Positions 35,099 through 44,400 of a stretch of DNA of 64,000 nt are shown here, piece after piece (position 1 is the stretch's first letter; each line of letters opens with the position of its first letter). The translations under genes and the position numbers were made by a program. The DNA is from Photobacterium kagoshimensis. Its GTDB lineage: Bacteria; Pseudomonadota; Gammaproteobacteria; Enterobacterales; Vibrionaceae. The notes below the pieces were generated by a model. That model saw only the letters and a list, made by a program, of their open reading frames with translations. It was not told the DNA's origin and ran no database searches. Location: positions 124,001 to 188,000 of the forward strand of contig NZ_JAKJSO010000013.1 of the NCBI RefSeq assembly GCF_050337045.1, given 5' to 3'.

Positions 35099-36541
35099 AT
35101 GGACAAACAGAATGTAAGACTACCTTCGCTGATGCAAGTAGTCCTAGCTCTAGGCATTTTCCTTGCTCTGGCATTTTCTTTCACCGCAAAACTTGATTTA
35201 CCCATCCAACTAGCACTTTACATTGGTTGGTTCGTCATCATGGCTTTAGGCATTAAGCTAGGCCACGATTACAAATCATTAGAAAAAGCGGCAACAAAAG
35301 GCATTGCTAACGGTTTAGGTGCGGTACTTATCCTACTGGCAGTAGGTGCACTTGTAGGTACATGGATTGCGGGCGGTATCGTTCCAACCATCATCTACTA
35401 CGGTCTTCAAGCTATTCACCCTTCTATATTCCTTTTAGCGACCATGATCATCTGTTCACTCACAGCACTTGCGACAGGTACCTCTTGGGGTGCAGCTGGT
35501 ACTGCGGGTATTGCTATGATGGGGATTGGTCAAGGCTTGGGTATTCCAGCACCAATGACAGCAGGTGCGGTGCTTTCGGGCTGTTACTTCGGTGATAAAC
35601 TATCACCACTGTCTGATTCAGTGATTCTAGCGTCTTCTATGTCTAACGTAGAAGTGATGGAACACATCAAAGGCATGCTACCTATCGCACTAATCAGCTA
35701 CATCATTACTGGTATCCTATTTACGGGTGCTGGCCTGCACTACGCGGGTAATGTTGATATGGCACAAGTTGAATCTGTTATTCTTGCGATGGAAGAGCAG
35801 TTTGTTATCACACCAATGTCATTCATCCCTGTGATTATCGTGCTTGGCCTACTGGCGATGCGCATGCCTTCTTTCCCTGTTATCTCACTAGGTTCTCTAC
35901 TGGGTATTGTATGGGCAGTAATGGTTCAAGACATGGATCCGCTTGTTGCATTCAACACGGCATGGGCACCATTCTCAATCAGTTCTGGCGTTGACTTCAT
36001 CGATGCAATCCTAAACCGTGGTGGCATGTCATCTATGCTTGGTTCGGTTGCAGTTATCGTATTTGGTCTTGGTTTTGGTGGCTTGCTGGATAAAGTAGGC
36101 GTACTACAAACTATCGCGAAACTATTCGAAAAACGCGTTAATTCTGCAGGTAGCCTATCAGTATCGACTATCGCAACGGCGTTCTTAGGTAATGTATTTG
36201 GTTCTGCGATGTACGTATCGCTAATCCTAACGCCTAAGATTTGTGCGAAAAACTACGACCGTCTAGGTTACAAGCGTAAGAACCTATCTCGTAACGCAGA
36301 ATTTGGTGGTACGTTAACATCAGGTATGGTGCCGTGGAGTGATAACGGTATCTACATGGCCAGTATCCTTGGCGTGGCAACCTTCTCTTACGCACCGTTC
36401 ATGTGGTTAAGCTTCGTATGTATTATCGTAACGATTGTGACCTCTTACATGGGTTGGTTCGTTGACCGTTGCCCACCAACGTCACAAGCTGAAATTGATG
36501 CAAAAGCAGAAGAAGCTGAGCTAAAAGCGCAAACAGCGTAA
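35099..36541 (+). CDS. nhaC: NhaC-type Na+/H+ antiporter family transporter
   Basis: Inner-membrane transporter of 480 residues with about eleven to twelve helices. Family stretches are TGTSWGAAGTAGIAMMGIG, SGCYFGDKLSPLSDS and SGMVPWSDNGIYMA, shared with Bacillus NhaC. These proteins exchange Na+ for H+, but several members of the superfamily move lysine, malate/lactate or other substrates. Its nearness to a peptide-use unit leaves that open. A terminator follows, so it is its own transcription unit. Confidence 0.82.
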   Translation: MDKQNVRLPSLMQVVLALGIFLALAFSFTAKLDLPIQLALYIGWFVIMALGIKLGHDYKSLEKAATKGIANGLGAVLILLAVGALVGTWIAGGIVPTIIYYGLQAIHPSIFLLATMIICSLTALATGTSWGAAGTAGIAMMGIGQGLGIPAPMTAGAVLSGCYFGDKLSPLSDSVILASSMSNVEVMEHIKGMLPIALISYIITGILFTGAGLHYAGNVDMAQVESVILAMEEQFVITPMSFIPVIIVLGLLAMRMPSFPVISLGSLLGIVWAVMVQDMDPLVAFNTAWAPFSISSGVDFIDAILNRGGMSSMLGSVAVIVFGLGFGGLLDKVGVLQTIAKLFEKRVNSAGSLSVSTIATAFLGNVFGSAMYVSLILTPKICAKNYDRLGYKRKNLSRNAEFGGTLTSGMVPWSDNGIYMASILGVATFSYAPFMWLSFVCIIVTIVTSYMGWFVDRCPPTSQAEIDAKAEEAELKAQTA

Positions 36542-36564
36542 TAAATAGTTACAATTTCTTTCAA

Positions 36565-36595
36565 CAAAAAAGAGCACTTCGGTGCTCTTTTTTTT
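36565..36595 (+). terminator. Terminator after the nhaC-like gene
   Basis: AAAGAGCAC / GTGCTCTTT hairpin with a TTCG tetraloop and a run of T. Confidence 0.92.
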
Positions 36596-36938
36596 GCTTA
36601 AAATCATAAATAAGCAAGGCTAATCAATACCATTAGTTTTATTTATCTTACTGATTTAATGGGCTTTTAATCGTCAACTCTTAGCTTGATGACAATTTAT
36701 TAATAGATAATGAATGCCGATCAAGATCACATTTACAATCAACTAATCCTATAGTGTTACATTTCGGTAGCCAACTTGACCCCGGTCAATTACTTAGCGC
36801 CCTATTTAGCGAAAATACCCCTGTTTTTTATTTCCCACGTCCATTTTGACCCCAATGTGTTATTTCACATTATTAACAGGTCATGAATGTATTTGTGGTT
36901 TTATCGCAGTGCGATGTTGATTCCTATGAGGTAACACT
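36596..36938. other. Promoter region of the yjiH-like unit with TTGACC sites
   Basis: About 340 bases without a gene. An inverted repeat TTGACC-CC-GGTCAA sits at 36776-36789, and a second copy of TTGACCCC at 36846-36853, exactly 70 bases downstream of the first. Both precede the yjiH-like start by 90-160 bases. They look like an operator and a half-site of one regulator. Confidence 0.5.
36776..36789. promoter_or_regulatory. TTGACC-CC-GGTCAA inverted repeat, candidate operator
   Basis: Two 6-base arms in perfect inverted symmetry around CC. A second TTGACCCC occurs at 36846-36853. No regulator gene is adjacent, so the factor must be encoded elsewhere. Confidence 0.45.
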
Positions 36939-37670
36939 ATGAGCAATCCAGCGGAACAAGGCCGCAAAGTCACGATCGGCAGTTACATTGCCCTCGCCTT
37001 TGCTGTTGTCTTCTTTTCAGGTCTTTTACAGTCAAATGAATGGTATGGTGTTTTTGATTTCACTACGCTAAACGGTTCATTTGGTAACGTTGTTTATTCT
37101 GTTAATGAAACAGCTGATGGTATCCAAACAGCAGCAACCTCTATGCGCGGTAAAGGCGGTAGCGGTGCTCGTGATGGTTTCCTATTTGCGTTAACACTGA
37201 TCCCAACAGTCATGTTTGCACTAGGTATGATTAACGTACTTGAGCATTACGGTGCGCTGGATGCTGCTCGTAAGCTGTTAACCCCACTTCTTCGTCCATT
37301 AATGGGCATTCCTGGTAACTCAGGTCTTGCACTTATCGCATCACTTCAGAGTACCGATGCTGGTGCAGCAATGACCCGCCAATTAAAAGATGAAGGCCAC
37401 CTCACCAAGCGCGAAACCGATGTTTTCACTATGTTCCAATTCTCAGCGGGTGCTGCGATTGTAAACTTCTTCTCATCTGGCGCGGTGCTATTCACACTAA
37501 CAAACATGGATGGTACGCCTGCGGTTACTTCATCAATCGGCTTAGCTGTCGCTATCATGTTCATCTTCAAATTTGTGGGTGCAAACATGTTCCGTCTTTA
37601 CCTAAACATCACGGAAGGTAAAGAAGATAAATCAGACAAGAAACCAGAAATGACTGAGGAGACAGCATAA
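36939..37670 (+). CDS. yjiH: YjiH-like nucleoside-recognition-domain membrane protein
   Basis: Inner-membrane protein of 243 residues with about five helices and the Gate (nucleoside recognition) domain. The central stretches are PLMGIPGNSGLALIASLQSTDAGAA and FSAGAAIVNFFSSGA. E. coli YjiH (227 residues) is the nearest relative I recall. GAGG precedes the start. The stop codon overlaps the next start (TAATG), so it is coupled to the yjiG-like gene. In E. coli yjiH-yjiG lie with iadA, an isoaspartyl dipeptidase. Here an M20 peptidase takes that place, which suggests the pair handles a peptide or amino acid. Transport is inferred. Confidence 0.8.
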   Translation: MSNPAEQGRKVTIGSYIALAFAVVFFSGLLQSNEWYGVFDFTTLNGSFGNVVYSVNETADGIQTAATSMRGKGGSGARDGFLFALTLIPTVMFALGMINVLEHYGALDAARKLLTPLLRPLMGIPGNSGLALIASLQSTDAGAAMTRQLKDEGHLTKRETDVFTMFQFSAGAAIVNFFSSGAVLFTLTNMDGTPAVTSSIGLAVAIMFIFKFVGANMFRLYLNITEGKEDKSDKKPEMTEETA

Positions 37671-38131
37671 TGACTGCCGCTAAAAAACCAATGGTGACAG
37701 ACATCTTCGTTGAAGGTGCTAAGAAAGGCTGGGTTATTGCAACAACCTCTACCGTTCCTAACGTATTGATGGCTTTTGTTATCATCAAGGCGCTACAAAT
37801 CACAGGTGCACTGGATCTAATGGGTTCATTGTTCTCACCTGTAATGGCTATCTTCGGCCTACCAGGTGAAGCTGCTGCGGTTCTTATCGGTGCATGGATG
37901 TCGATGGGTGGTGCGGTTGGTGTGGTTATCACCTTATTTGACCAAGGTATTCTTAACGGTCAACACATCGCTATTCTTGCCCCTGCTATTTACCTAATGG
38001 GTTCTCAGGTGCAGTACATGGGCCGCATCATGGGTCCAATTGGTACTGAAGGTCGCTACATCCCAGTGATGATTGCCTTGTCTGTACTGAATGCTTTCGC
38101 TGCAATGTTTGTAATGAACATTCTGGTGTAA
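37670..38131 (+). CDS. yjiG: YjiG-like membrane protein
   Basis: 153 residues, the same length as E. coli YjiG, with a second Gate domain half. Conserved stretches are ATTSTVPNVLMAFVIIKAL, FGLPGEAAAVL, MSMGGAVGV and PAIYLMGSQVQ. Three to four helices. It probably pairs with the YjiH-like protein to form one transporter or channel. A terminator-like hairpin lies after it, before the peptidase gene. Confidence 0.85.
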   Translation: MTAAKKPMVTDIFVEGAKKGWVIATTSTVPNVLMAFVIIKALQITGALDLMGSLFSPVMAIFGLPGEAAAVLIGAWMSMGGAVGVVITLFDQGILNGQHIAILAPAIYLMGSQVQYMGRIMGPIGTEGRYIPVMIALSVLNAFAAMFVMNILV

Positions 38132-38139
38132 ACCGTTTT

Positions 38140-38163
38140 AGGGCCTTACGAGGCCCTTTTTTA
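38140..38163 (+). terminator. Terminator between yjiG-like gene and peptidase gene
   Basis: GGGCCT-TACG-AGGCCC hairpin with six T. It sits inside what looks like one unit, so it would lower peptidase expression relative to the transporter genes, or the peptidase has its own promoter in the 55 bases that follow. Confidence 0.8.
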
Positions 38164-38218
38164 TTCTATTCGTTTTATTCCCCTTATTTATCTCAACTAA
38201 GGGCGCTTTGGAGTCATT

Positions 38219-39355
38219 ATGAATATCTCCCTACAAGATTTTTCGCTAGAGAATTACCTAGAAGAACTACGTCCATTAATTGATGTTGATTGCGGTACCT
38301 TGACCAAAGAAGGCATCGAAGTTATTGCCAACCAAATGGAAAAAAAATACCTCGATATGGGTTGGTTCGTAAAACGTGTTGATTGTGGTATCGCAGGCAC
38401 TGGCCTTGAAGTTCGCAACAAACCAGATACAGAACAAATCGATGTGATGATGATTGGCCACATGGATACCGTATTCCCAGTCGGTACTGTGGCTGCACGC
38501 CCAATGACAACCGACGAAAACCGCGCTTACGGCCCTGGCGTTTCAGATATGAAATCTGGCCTGTTGAACGTTGTATACGCCCTGCGTAACATCGACAAAG
38601 CAGTAACAGATAAACTGTCTATCTGCATCTGCATGAACCCAGACGAAGAAATCGGTTCGCTACATTCTGAAGAGTGGCTAAAAAGCGTGGCGGTTAATGC
38701 GAAAAATGTTCTTGTAGCAGAAGCTGCACGTGCTGATGGCTCGCTAGTTAAAGCGCGTAAAGGCATGGCACGTTACCGCTTAGGCTTTGCAGGTAAAGCA
38801 GCGCACGCAGGTAACGATCCACAAAGTGGCCGCAGTGCAATCACTGAGATGGCAAACTGGATCCTAGCGATCAATGCACTCACTAACTTCGAAACAGGCA
38901 CCACACTTAACGTAGGTGTCGTGAACGGCGGCGCAGGTGCAAACATTGTTCCTGATCAAGCAGAAGCGGTGGTTGATGTGCGTTTTTGGGATAACGATGA
39001 GTATGCGGATGCCGATGCAAAAATCCGTGCACTAACAGAAACACCGTTTGTTGATGGCGTCACCATTACAGTTGAGCGTGAAGCGCATAAACCGTCTATG
39101 GTGCCATCTGAAAAAACTGAAGCACTAATGGCATTGGTTGAGCAATCAGGTGAAGAGCTAGGTATCGAGATTAAATGGCAAGAGGTTGGCGGTGGTTCTG
39201 ATGCCAACTTAACAGCGGTGATGGGCATTCCAACACTGGATGGCCTTGGCCCTGCAGGTGCTGGCTTCCACAGTGCCGATGAATACTTAGAGCTAAATAC
39301 CATCGAACCTCGTATTCAGCTACTAATGCGTGTTCTTGAAAAATTAGCGGCATAA
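38219..39355 (+). CDS. M20 family metallopeptidase (CPG2-like)
   Basis: Cytoplasmic di-zinc peptidase of 378 residues, of the M20A glutamate-carboxypeptidase type. Zinc ligand motifs are GHMDTVFP (His and catalytic Asp), GPGVSDMKSG (bridging Asp), NPDEEIGS (catalytic Glu and ligand Glu), VAEAAR (ligand Glu) and AGFHSADEYLEL (His). A dimerisation domain lies between. There is no signal peptide. TTGGAG precedes the start. Relatives release C-terminal Glu or cut dipeptides or acylated amino acids; the substrate is unknown. Its place next to the yjiHG pair parallels E. coli yjiHG-iadA. Confidence 0.88.
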   Translation: MNISLQDFSLENYLEELRPLIDVDCGTLTKEGIEVIANQMEKKYLDMGWFVKRVDCGIAGTGLEVRNKPDTEQIDVMMIGHMDTVFPVGTVAARPMTTDENRAYGPGVSDMKSGLLNVVYALRNIDKAVTDKLSICICMNPDEEIGSLHSEEWLKSVAVNAKNVLVAEAARADGSLVKARKGMARYRLGFAGKAAHAGNDPQSGRSAITEMANWILAINALTNFETGTTLNVGVVNGGAGANIVPDQAEAVVDVRFWDNDEYADADAKIRALTETPFVDGVTITVEREAHKPSMVPSEKTEALMALVEQSGEELGIEIKWQEVGGGSDANLTAVMGIPTLDGLGPAGAGFHSADEYLELNTIEPRIQLLMRVLEKLAA

Positions 39356-39376
39356 TAGCCACTCATTAACACGATC

Positions 39377-39415
39377 AAAAAGGGCGCTTAGTATTGATAC
39401 TAAGCGCCCTTTTTA
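39377..39415. terminator. Bidirectional terminator after the peptidase gene
   Basis: Long perfect hairpin AGGGCGCTTAGTA / TACTAAGCGCCCT with A and T runs on either side, between the peptidase gene and a convergent small gene. Confidence 0.93.
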
Positions 39416-39446
39416 TCTTTAACTTTTCAATGAAAGGTTTGCGATG

Positions 39447-39614
39447 TTAGTTAACCAATTCGACCTTTTCTGAGTATTTTGCTTCTTCACGGGGAAGCAG
39501 CCCTCTCTCTTCGCATAACTGTCGAAGAAACTTCTCTTTCACTTTTGATAAGTGCTGACGCGACTCGGTATTCGCTTTGCGTTGAATGCTACGTGTCATT
39601 CTGGCGTAAGTCAT
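39447..39614 (-). CDS. Small basic protein of 55 residues
   Basis: Minus-strand reading frame starting MTYARMTRSIQRKAN and ending EKVELVN. Preceded by AAAGGG ten bases before the ATG, and ending just before a strong bidirectional terminator, which supports a real transcript. It is highly charged, with a basic first half (Arg/Lys/Gln) and an acidic end, helical, and has one Cys and no membrane segment. I do not recognise the family. It is divergent from hcp. The charge pattern would suit an RNA- or protein-binding accessory factor, but that is a guess. Confidence 0.6.
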   Translation of the reverse strand: MTYARMTRSIQRKANTESRQHLSKVKEKFLRQLCEERGLLPREEAKYSEKVELVN

Positions 39615-39920
39615 TGTGATCAGCCCTTTATTTTCTATCCATATCTCTGTATGTAAGCAAATATCTGCTTAACATTACATTCGAGAGCAGAATATTACCC
39701 TAATCATAGGTAAACTGAAATAAGAAAGACACAGTTGCATAATGCTAGAAGATAACTTCTACTCATTTATAGTTAGATACTTAATCCTATAAGACATTTT
39801 TCGCATTAACGTGCATTATATTTGCAACTTAATGATCCTGATCAATGACGATATTAATCGCCACTCGCTATCCTTACCCTATAAAGTTGCAAAATAAATA
39901 CACCTTAAAAGGATCTAGCA
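39615..39920. other. Promoter region between the small gene and hcp
   Basis: About 306 bases carrying the hcp control region: an FNR-like site and, around it, an inverted repeat TTTGCAACTT (39821-39830) / AAGTTGCAAA (39884-39893). The rest is AT-rich and must include the promoter of the small minus-strand gene. Confidence 0.55.
39832..39845 (+). promoter_or_regulatory. FNR-like site upstream of hcp
   Basis: ATGAT-CCTG-ATCAA matches the FNR consensus TTGAT-N4-ATCAA at nine of ten positions. It is 76 bases before the hcp start, a workable activating position. Hcp is an anaerobically induced protein in other enterics and vibrios, so the site makes sense. Confidence 0.7.
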
Positions 39921-41270
39921 ATGTCGAACCTAGCAATGTTCTGTCACCAGTGTTCTATGGCACAAAGTGGCGGCTGTGGTAGCACAGGTAAAACACAAGG
40001 CACATGTGGTAAAGATGAAAACTTATCACGCCTCCAAGATATTATGATTTTTGGCTTAAAGGGCCTATCAGCATACCGTACTCATGCTGACGATCTTGGT
40101 GCTGCAACTAAATCTGTTGATGATGTTATCGCAGAAACACTGTACTTCACGCTGACTAACGTTAACTTCAGCTTCGACCAGCACATTGCTCAACTGATGA
40201 AAATCGGTGGTGCAGGTAGCGAAATGATGTCAATTCTGGGTGAAGCTCACCACGGTCGCTTAGGGATCCCTACTCCTGTATGCGTACCGCAGAACAAAGC
40301 TGAAGGCAAAGGTATTCTAGTAACAGGCCACGACCTTGAGCTGCTTGAGCGTCTATTGATTGCTACCGAAGGTAAAGGCATCAATATCTACACTCACTCT
40401 GAGATGTTGCCAGCACATGGTTACCCTGAACTACGTAAATACGCACACCTAAAAGGTAACGTGGGTAAAGCATGGTTCGATCAGAAGAAACTGTTCCAAC
40501 AATGGAACGGAACTATCATAGTGACCACTAACTGTATCGTGCCACCAACAGGCCGTGCAGATTACGCCGATCGTCTCTACAGCTACGGTATTGTCGGCAT
40601 TGATAACTGCCGTCAACTTGAAGATGATTTTGCGCCACTTATCGAGCAAACACTTGCACTGCCTGATATCGAAGGTTTTGATAGCGAAGAAACCCTAATG
40701 ACGGGCCATAACTACAAGACAATTTTGGGCCTAGCACCACAAATTCTTGATGCAGTTAACGCGGGTAAAATTAAGCGATTCTTCGTAGTTGCGGGTTGTG
40801 ATAAACCAGGTAAACCAAATGATTACTTCCGCGAACTTGCGCTTTCGATCCCAGATGATTGCATTATCTTGACCTCTTCTTGCGGTAAATTCCGCTTTAA
40901 TGACCATGATTTCGGTAACATCCCTGGCACTGAGATCCCTCGCTACCTCGACCTTGGTCAGTGTAACGACAGCTACGGTGCAGTAATGATTGCACTGGCG
41001 TTAAGTGATGCTATGGGTGTGCCGGTGAACGAGCTACCTGTGAACATCGTGCTTTCTTGGATGGAACAAAAAGCAGTATTGATCCTATTGGCACTGTTCA
41101 ACTTAGGTATTCAAAACATCTACTTAGGTCCAAACCCACCAGAGTTTGTAAACGAAGATATCTTTGCTTTCCTACAGCAGCAGTTCAACCTGCAGCTTAC
41201 AGGCGACGCAAAAGACGATTTAGTAAAAATGCTAAATCCACAACCAAAAATTGAGGTAGTAGAAGCGTAA
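39921..41270 (+). CDS. hcp: Hybrid-cluster protein (hydroxylamine/NO reductase), short form
   Basis: Fe-S protein linked to nitric oxide and nitrosative stress, 449 residues against about 550 for E. coli Hcp. The N-terminal cluster cysteines are Cys8, Cys11, Cys19 and Cys29, a C-x2-C-x7-C-x9-C pattern unlike either common class. About 100 residues that form the second helical bundle in E. coli are missing after the TLTNVNF motif. Hybrid-cluster signatures remain: GHDLELL, TNCIVPP, AGCDKPG, SCGKFRF and SWMEQKAV. AAAGGA precedes the start. No hcr reductase gene is adjacent; nifJ and a flavodoxin gene follow. Confidence 0.92.
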   Translation: MSNLAMFCHQCSMAQSGGCGSTGKTQGTCGKDENLSRLQDIMIFGLKGLSAYRTHADDLGAATKSVDDVIAETLYFTLTNVNFSFDQHIAQLMKIGGAGSEMMSILGEAHHGRLGIPTPVCVPQNKAEGKGILVTGHDLELLERLLIATEGKGINIYTHSEMLPAHGYPELRKYAHLKGNVGKAWFDQKKLFQQWNGTIIVTTNCIVPPTGRADYADRLYSYGIVGIDNCRQLEDDFAPLIEQTLALPDIEGFDSEETLMTGHNYKTILGLAPQILDAVNAGKIKRFFVVAGCDKPGKPNDYFRELALSIPDDCIILTSSCGKFRFNDHDFGNIPGTEIPRYLDLGQCNDSYGAVMIALALSDAMGVPVNELPVNIVLSWMEQKAVLILLALFNLGIQNIYLGPNPPEFVNEDIFAFLQQQFNLQLTGDAKDDLVKMLNPQPKIEVVEA

Positions 41271-41283
41271 TAGCTTTTATATC

Positions 41284-41369
41284 TATCCCGCCTACGTTAC
41301 TTGGTGCTACACCAGTACCGGGATAGACCTCATGAGTCGCTTCCACCCTACCCACTCAGGAAGCGGCTC
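41284..41369 (+). other. Two tandem stem-loops between hcp and nifJ
   Basis: First: TATCCCG (41284-41290) with CGGGATA (41319-41325), enclosing a smaller GGTG / CACC stem. Second: GAGTCGCTTCC (41334-41344) with GGAAGCGGCTC (41359-41369), complete if one U-G pair is allowed. Neither is followed by a T run. They may set the ratio of hcp to nifJ message by processing or stabilisation. Confidence 0.55.
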
Positions 41370-41420
41370 ACTCCTTCATTAATAAGAAATTATTACAGTG
41401 CTCGTTCGCTGGAGCTTGTT

Positions 41421-44400
41421 ATGTCTGAACAAAACTATATTTATAAAACACTAGACGGTAATGAAGCCGCCGCATCCATCGCTTACCGTTGTAATGAAGT
41501 GATTGGTATCTACCCTATCACCCCTTCTTCTCCGATGTCTGAAGCTTGTGAAACATGGGAAAGCCAGTCAAAGAAAAACCTGTGGGGACAAGTTCCTCGA
41601 GTCATTGAAATGCAATCTGAGGGTGGTGCCGCTGGTGCTGTTCACGGTGCATTAATGGCAGGTTCGCTGGCCACAACCTTTACTTCGTCACAGGGTTTGC
41701 TTCTAAAAATCCCGAACATGTACAAGATTGCAGGTGAACTAACACCGTTTGTTATGCATGTTGCCGCGCGTACGTTAGCTACCCATGCTTTATCTATTTT
41801 TGGCGACCATTCAGATGTCATGGCAGTACGCCAAACCGGTTTTGCCATGCTAGCAGCCAACTCTGTCCAGCAAGCCCATGACTTCTCACTGATCGCACAA
41901 GCATCAACGCTTGATAGCCGTATTCCTTTTGTGCACTTTTTTGATGGTTTCCGTACCTCTCACGAAATCAACAAAATCGCGATGATCAACGATGACACCA
42001 TCACTGAAATGATCGATCAAGATGCCGTTGATGCATTTCACCAGCGCGGTCTAACACCTGATGCACCGAGTATCCGTGGTACTGCACAAAATCCTGATAC
42101 CTTTTTCCAATCACGCGAAGCTGCAAACTCATTCTATACGGCGTGTCCAGATACCGTCGCAGATAACATGGCGAAGTTTGCTAAGCTCACTGGCCGTGAA
42201 TACAAACTGTTTGATTACTACGGTCATCCAGAAGCCACTAACATCATCATTGTGATGGGCTCTGCTACCTCGACTGTTCAACAAGCCGTTGATCATCAAT
42301 TACAAGCAGGCCAAAAAGTGGGCGTGCTCAACGTTCACCTGTACCGCCCGTTTTCACTCAAGCACTTCCTGCAAGTGCTGCCTGCCAGTGTCAAAAACAT
42401 AGCGGTACTCGATCGCACCAAAGAACCAGGTGCAATGGGCGAGCCGCTTTACCTTGATGTCGTGGCAAGTCTTACTCAAGCGGTCGCGACACAGACGCTT
42501 AACCAACTACCTCGCATTATGGGGGGTCGCTACGGTTTATCATCGAAAGAGTTCAACCCAAGCCACGCCAACGCTATCTTTACCGCGATGGCAGAAGATC
42601 GCTTACACCACGACTTTACTATCGGTATTACCGACGACATTACTCATCTCTCTTTGCCCGTAAAAACACAAATAGATGCAGAGCCAAGCTCTCGCCTTCG
42701 TACGCTATTTTATGGGTTAGGCGCAGATGGCACCGTCAGTGCCAACAAAAACACCATCAAAATTATTGGTGAAAATACCGATTTACACGCCCAAGGTTAT
42801 TTCGTCTACGACTCTAAAAAGTCAGGCGGTACCACCGTCTCGCACTTACGCATTGATCAGCGCCCAGTCGAAGCACCCTATTTAATCGAGCAAGCAGAGT
42901 TCATTGCTTGTCATCAATTCCAATTCATCAATAAATTGGAAATGGTTGAGCGCGCAGCCCCACAAGCAACGCTATTGCTTAACAGCCCTCACTCGGCTGA
43001 AAACGTGTGGCAGTACCTGCCCCGCGAAGTACAGCAGCAGATCATCGATAAGCAGCTATCCATGTATGTGATTGATGCAGTATCACTGGCGCGCGAACTC
43101 GGGCTAAAAAATCGCATTAATACCATCATGCAAGCGGGTTTCTTTGCACTCAGCGACATGATGCCAACCGATCAGGCACTCGAAAAACTCAATCAAGCGA
43201 TTGAGCAATCGTACAGTAAGCGTGGCCCAGCCATTGTCGAAGCGAACCAAAAAGCGGTGGCCGCAACGGTTGCCCGTATTGAGCAAGTGACGATTCCAAG
43301 CACAGTCACCAGCACTTTCTCTCGCCCTGCAGTTGTTAGCGAACGCGCCCCCGATCTCGTCAAACACGTCAGCGCCATGATGATGGCTGACAAAGGTGAT
43401 TTACTGCCAGTCAGTGCATTCCCTGTTGATGGCACATGGCCAACCGCCACCAGTCAATGGGAAAAACGCAACATTGCCCAAGACATTCCAGTATGGGAAG
43501 AAGATCTTTGTACCCAATGTAATATCTGTACTTTAGTTTGCCCACACGCAGCAATCAGAGCAAAAGCCGTCAATGCTGATGACTTAGTCGATGCACCAGA
43601 AGGTTTCAAAGTCACAGAATACAAGCAACGTGATTTCAAAGGGCAGCAATACACCCTCCAAGTCTCACCACAAGATTGTACTGGTTGTAACCTCTGTACC
43701 ATGGCCTGCCCTGCAAGCGATAAAGACGATCCAAGCCGTAAGGCCATCAACTTACAGCCAAAAGTTGAACACATTGAAAGCCAAAGTGAAAACTACCAGT
43801 ACTTCACTGAATTGCCAGAACTTGCTCGCATCGACATAAAGCGAATCGATGCACGTAGCAGCCAGCTGCTACAACCTTTGTTTGAGTTCTCTGGTGCCTG
43901 TTCAGGCTGTGGGGAAACCTCGTACATCAAGCTACTGACTCAACTGTTTGGCGATCGCATGTTAATTGCCAATGCGACAGGATGTTCTTCTATCTACGGT
44001 GGTAACTTACCGACAACACCGTATGCGGTAGACAAAAACGGCCGTGGTCCTGCGTGGGCAAACTCTCTATTTGAAGATAACGCTGAATTTGGTCTGGGTA
44101 TGCGCTTGGCGCTCAACAGTAAGCGCGATCGCGTATTGCATTTACTGGATCAAGTGGCCGATGTGATCCCAACTGAATTACGTGAACAACTCACCAATGA
44201 CGCTTTTGATAGCAGCGAAGCCGCCGTTTGTCGTCAGCGTGATAACGTCAACAAACTACGCGCGCAACTTGATTTCTCGCATCAAGCACTCATCAACAGT
44301 GCAGATGATCTCGTGGCAAAAAGTAACTGGATTGTCGGTGGTGACGGTTGGGCTTACGACATCGACTTTGGTGGCCTCGACCATGTGCTGTCAGGCAGTG

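Noticed and set aside
41301..41420. N-terminal extension of nifJ
   Set aside because: The translated extension has no family similarity and runs through the intergenic stem-loop; ATG 41421 has a good GGAG and gives the usual 1180-residue length.
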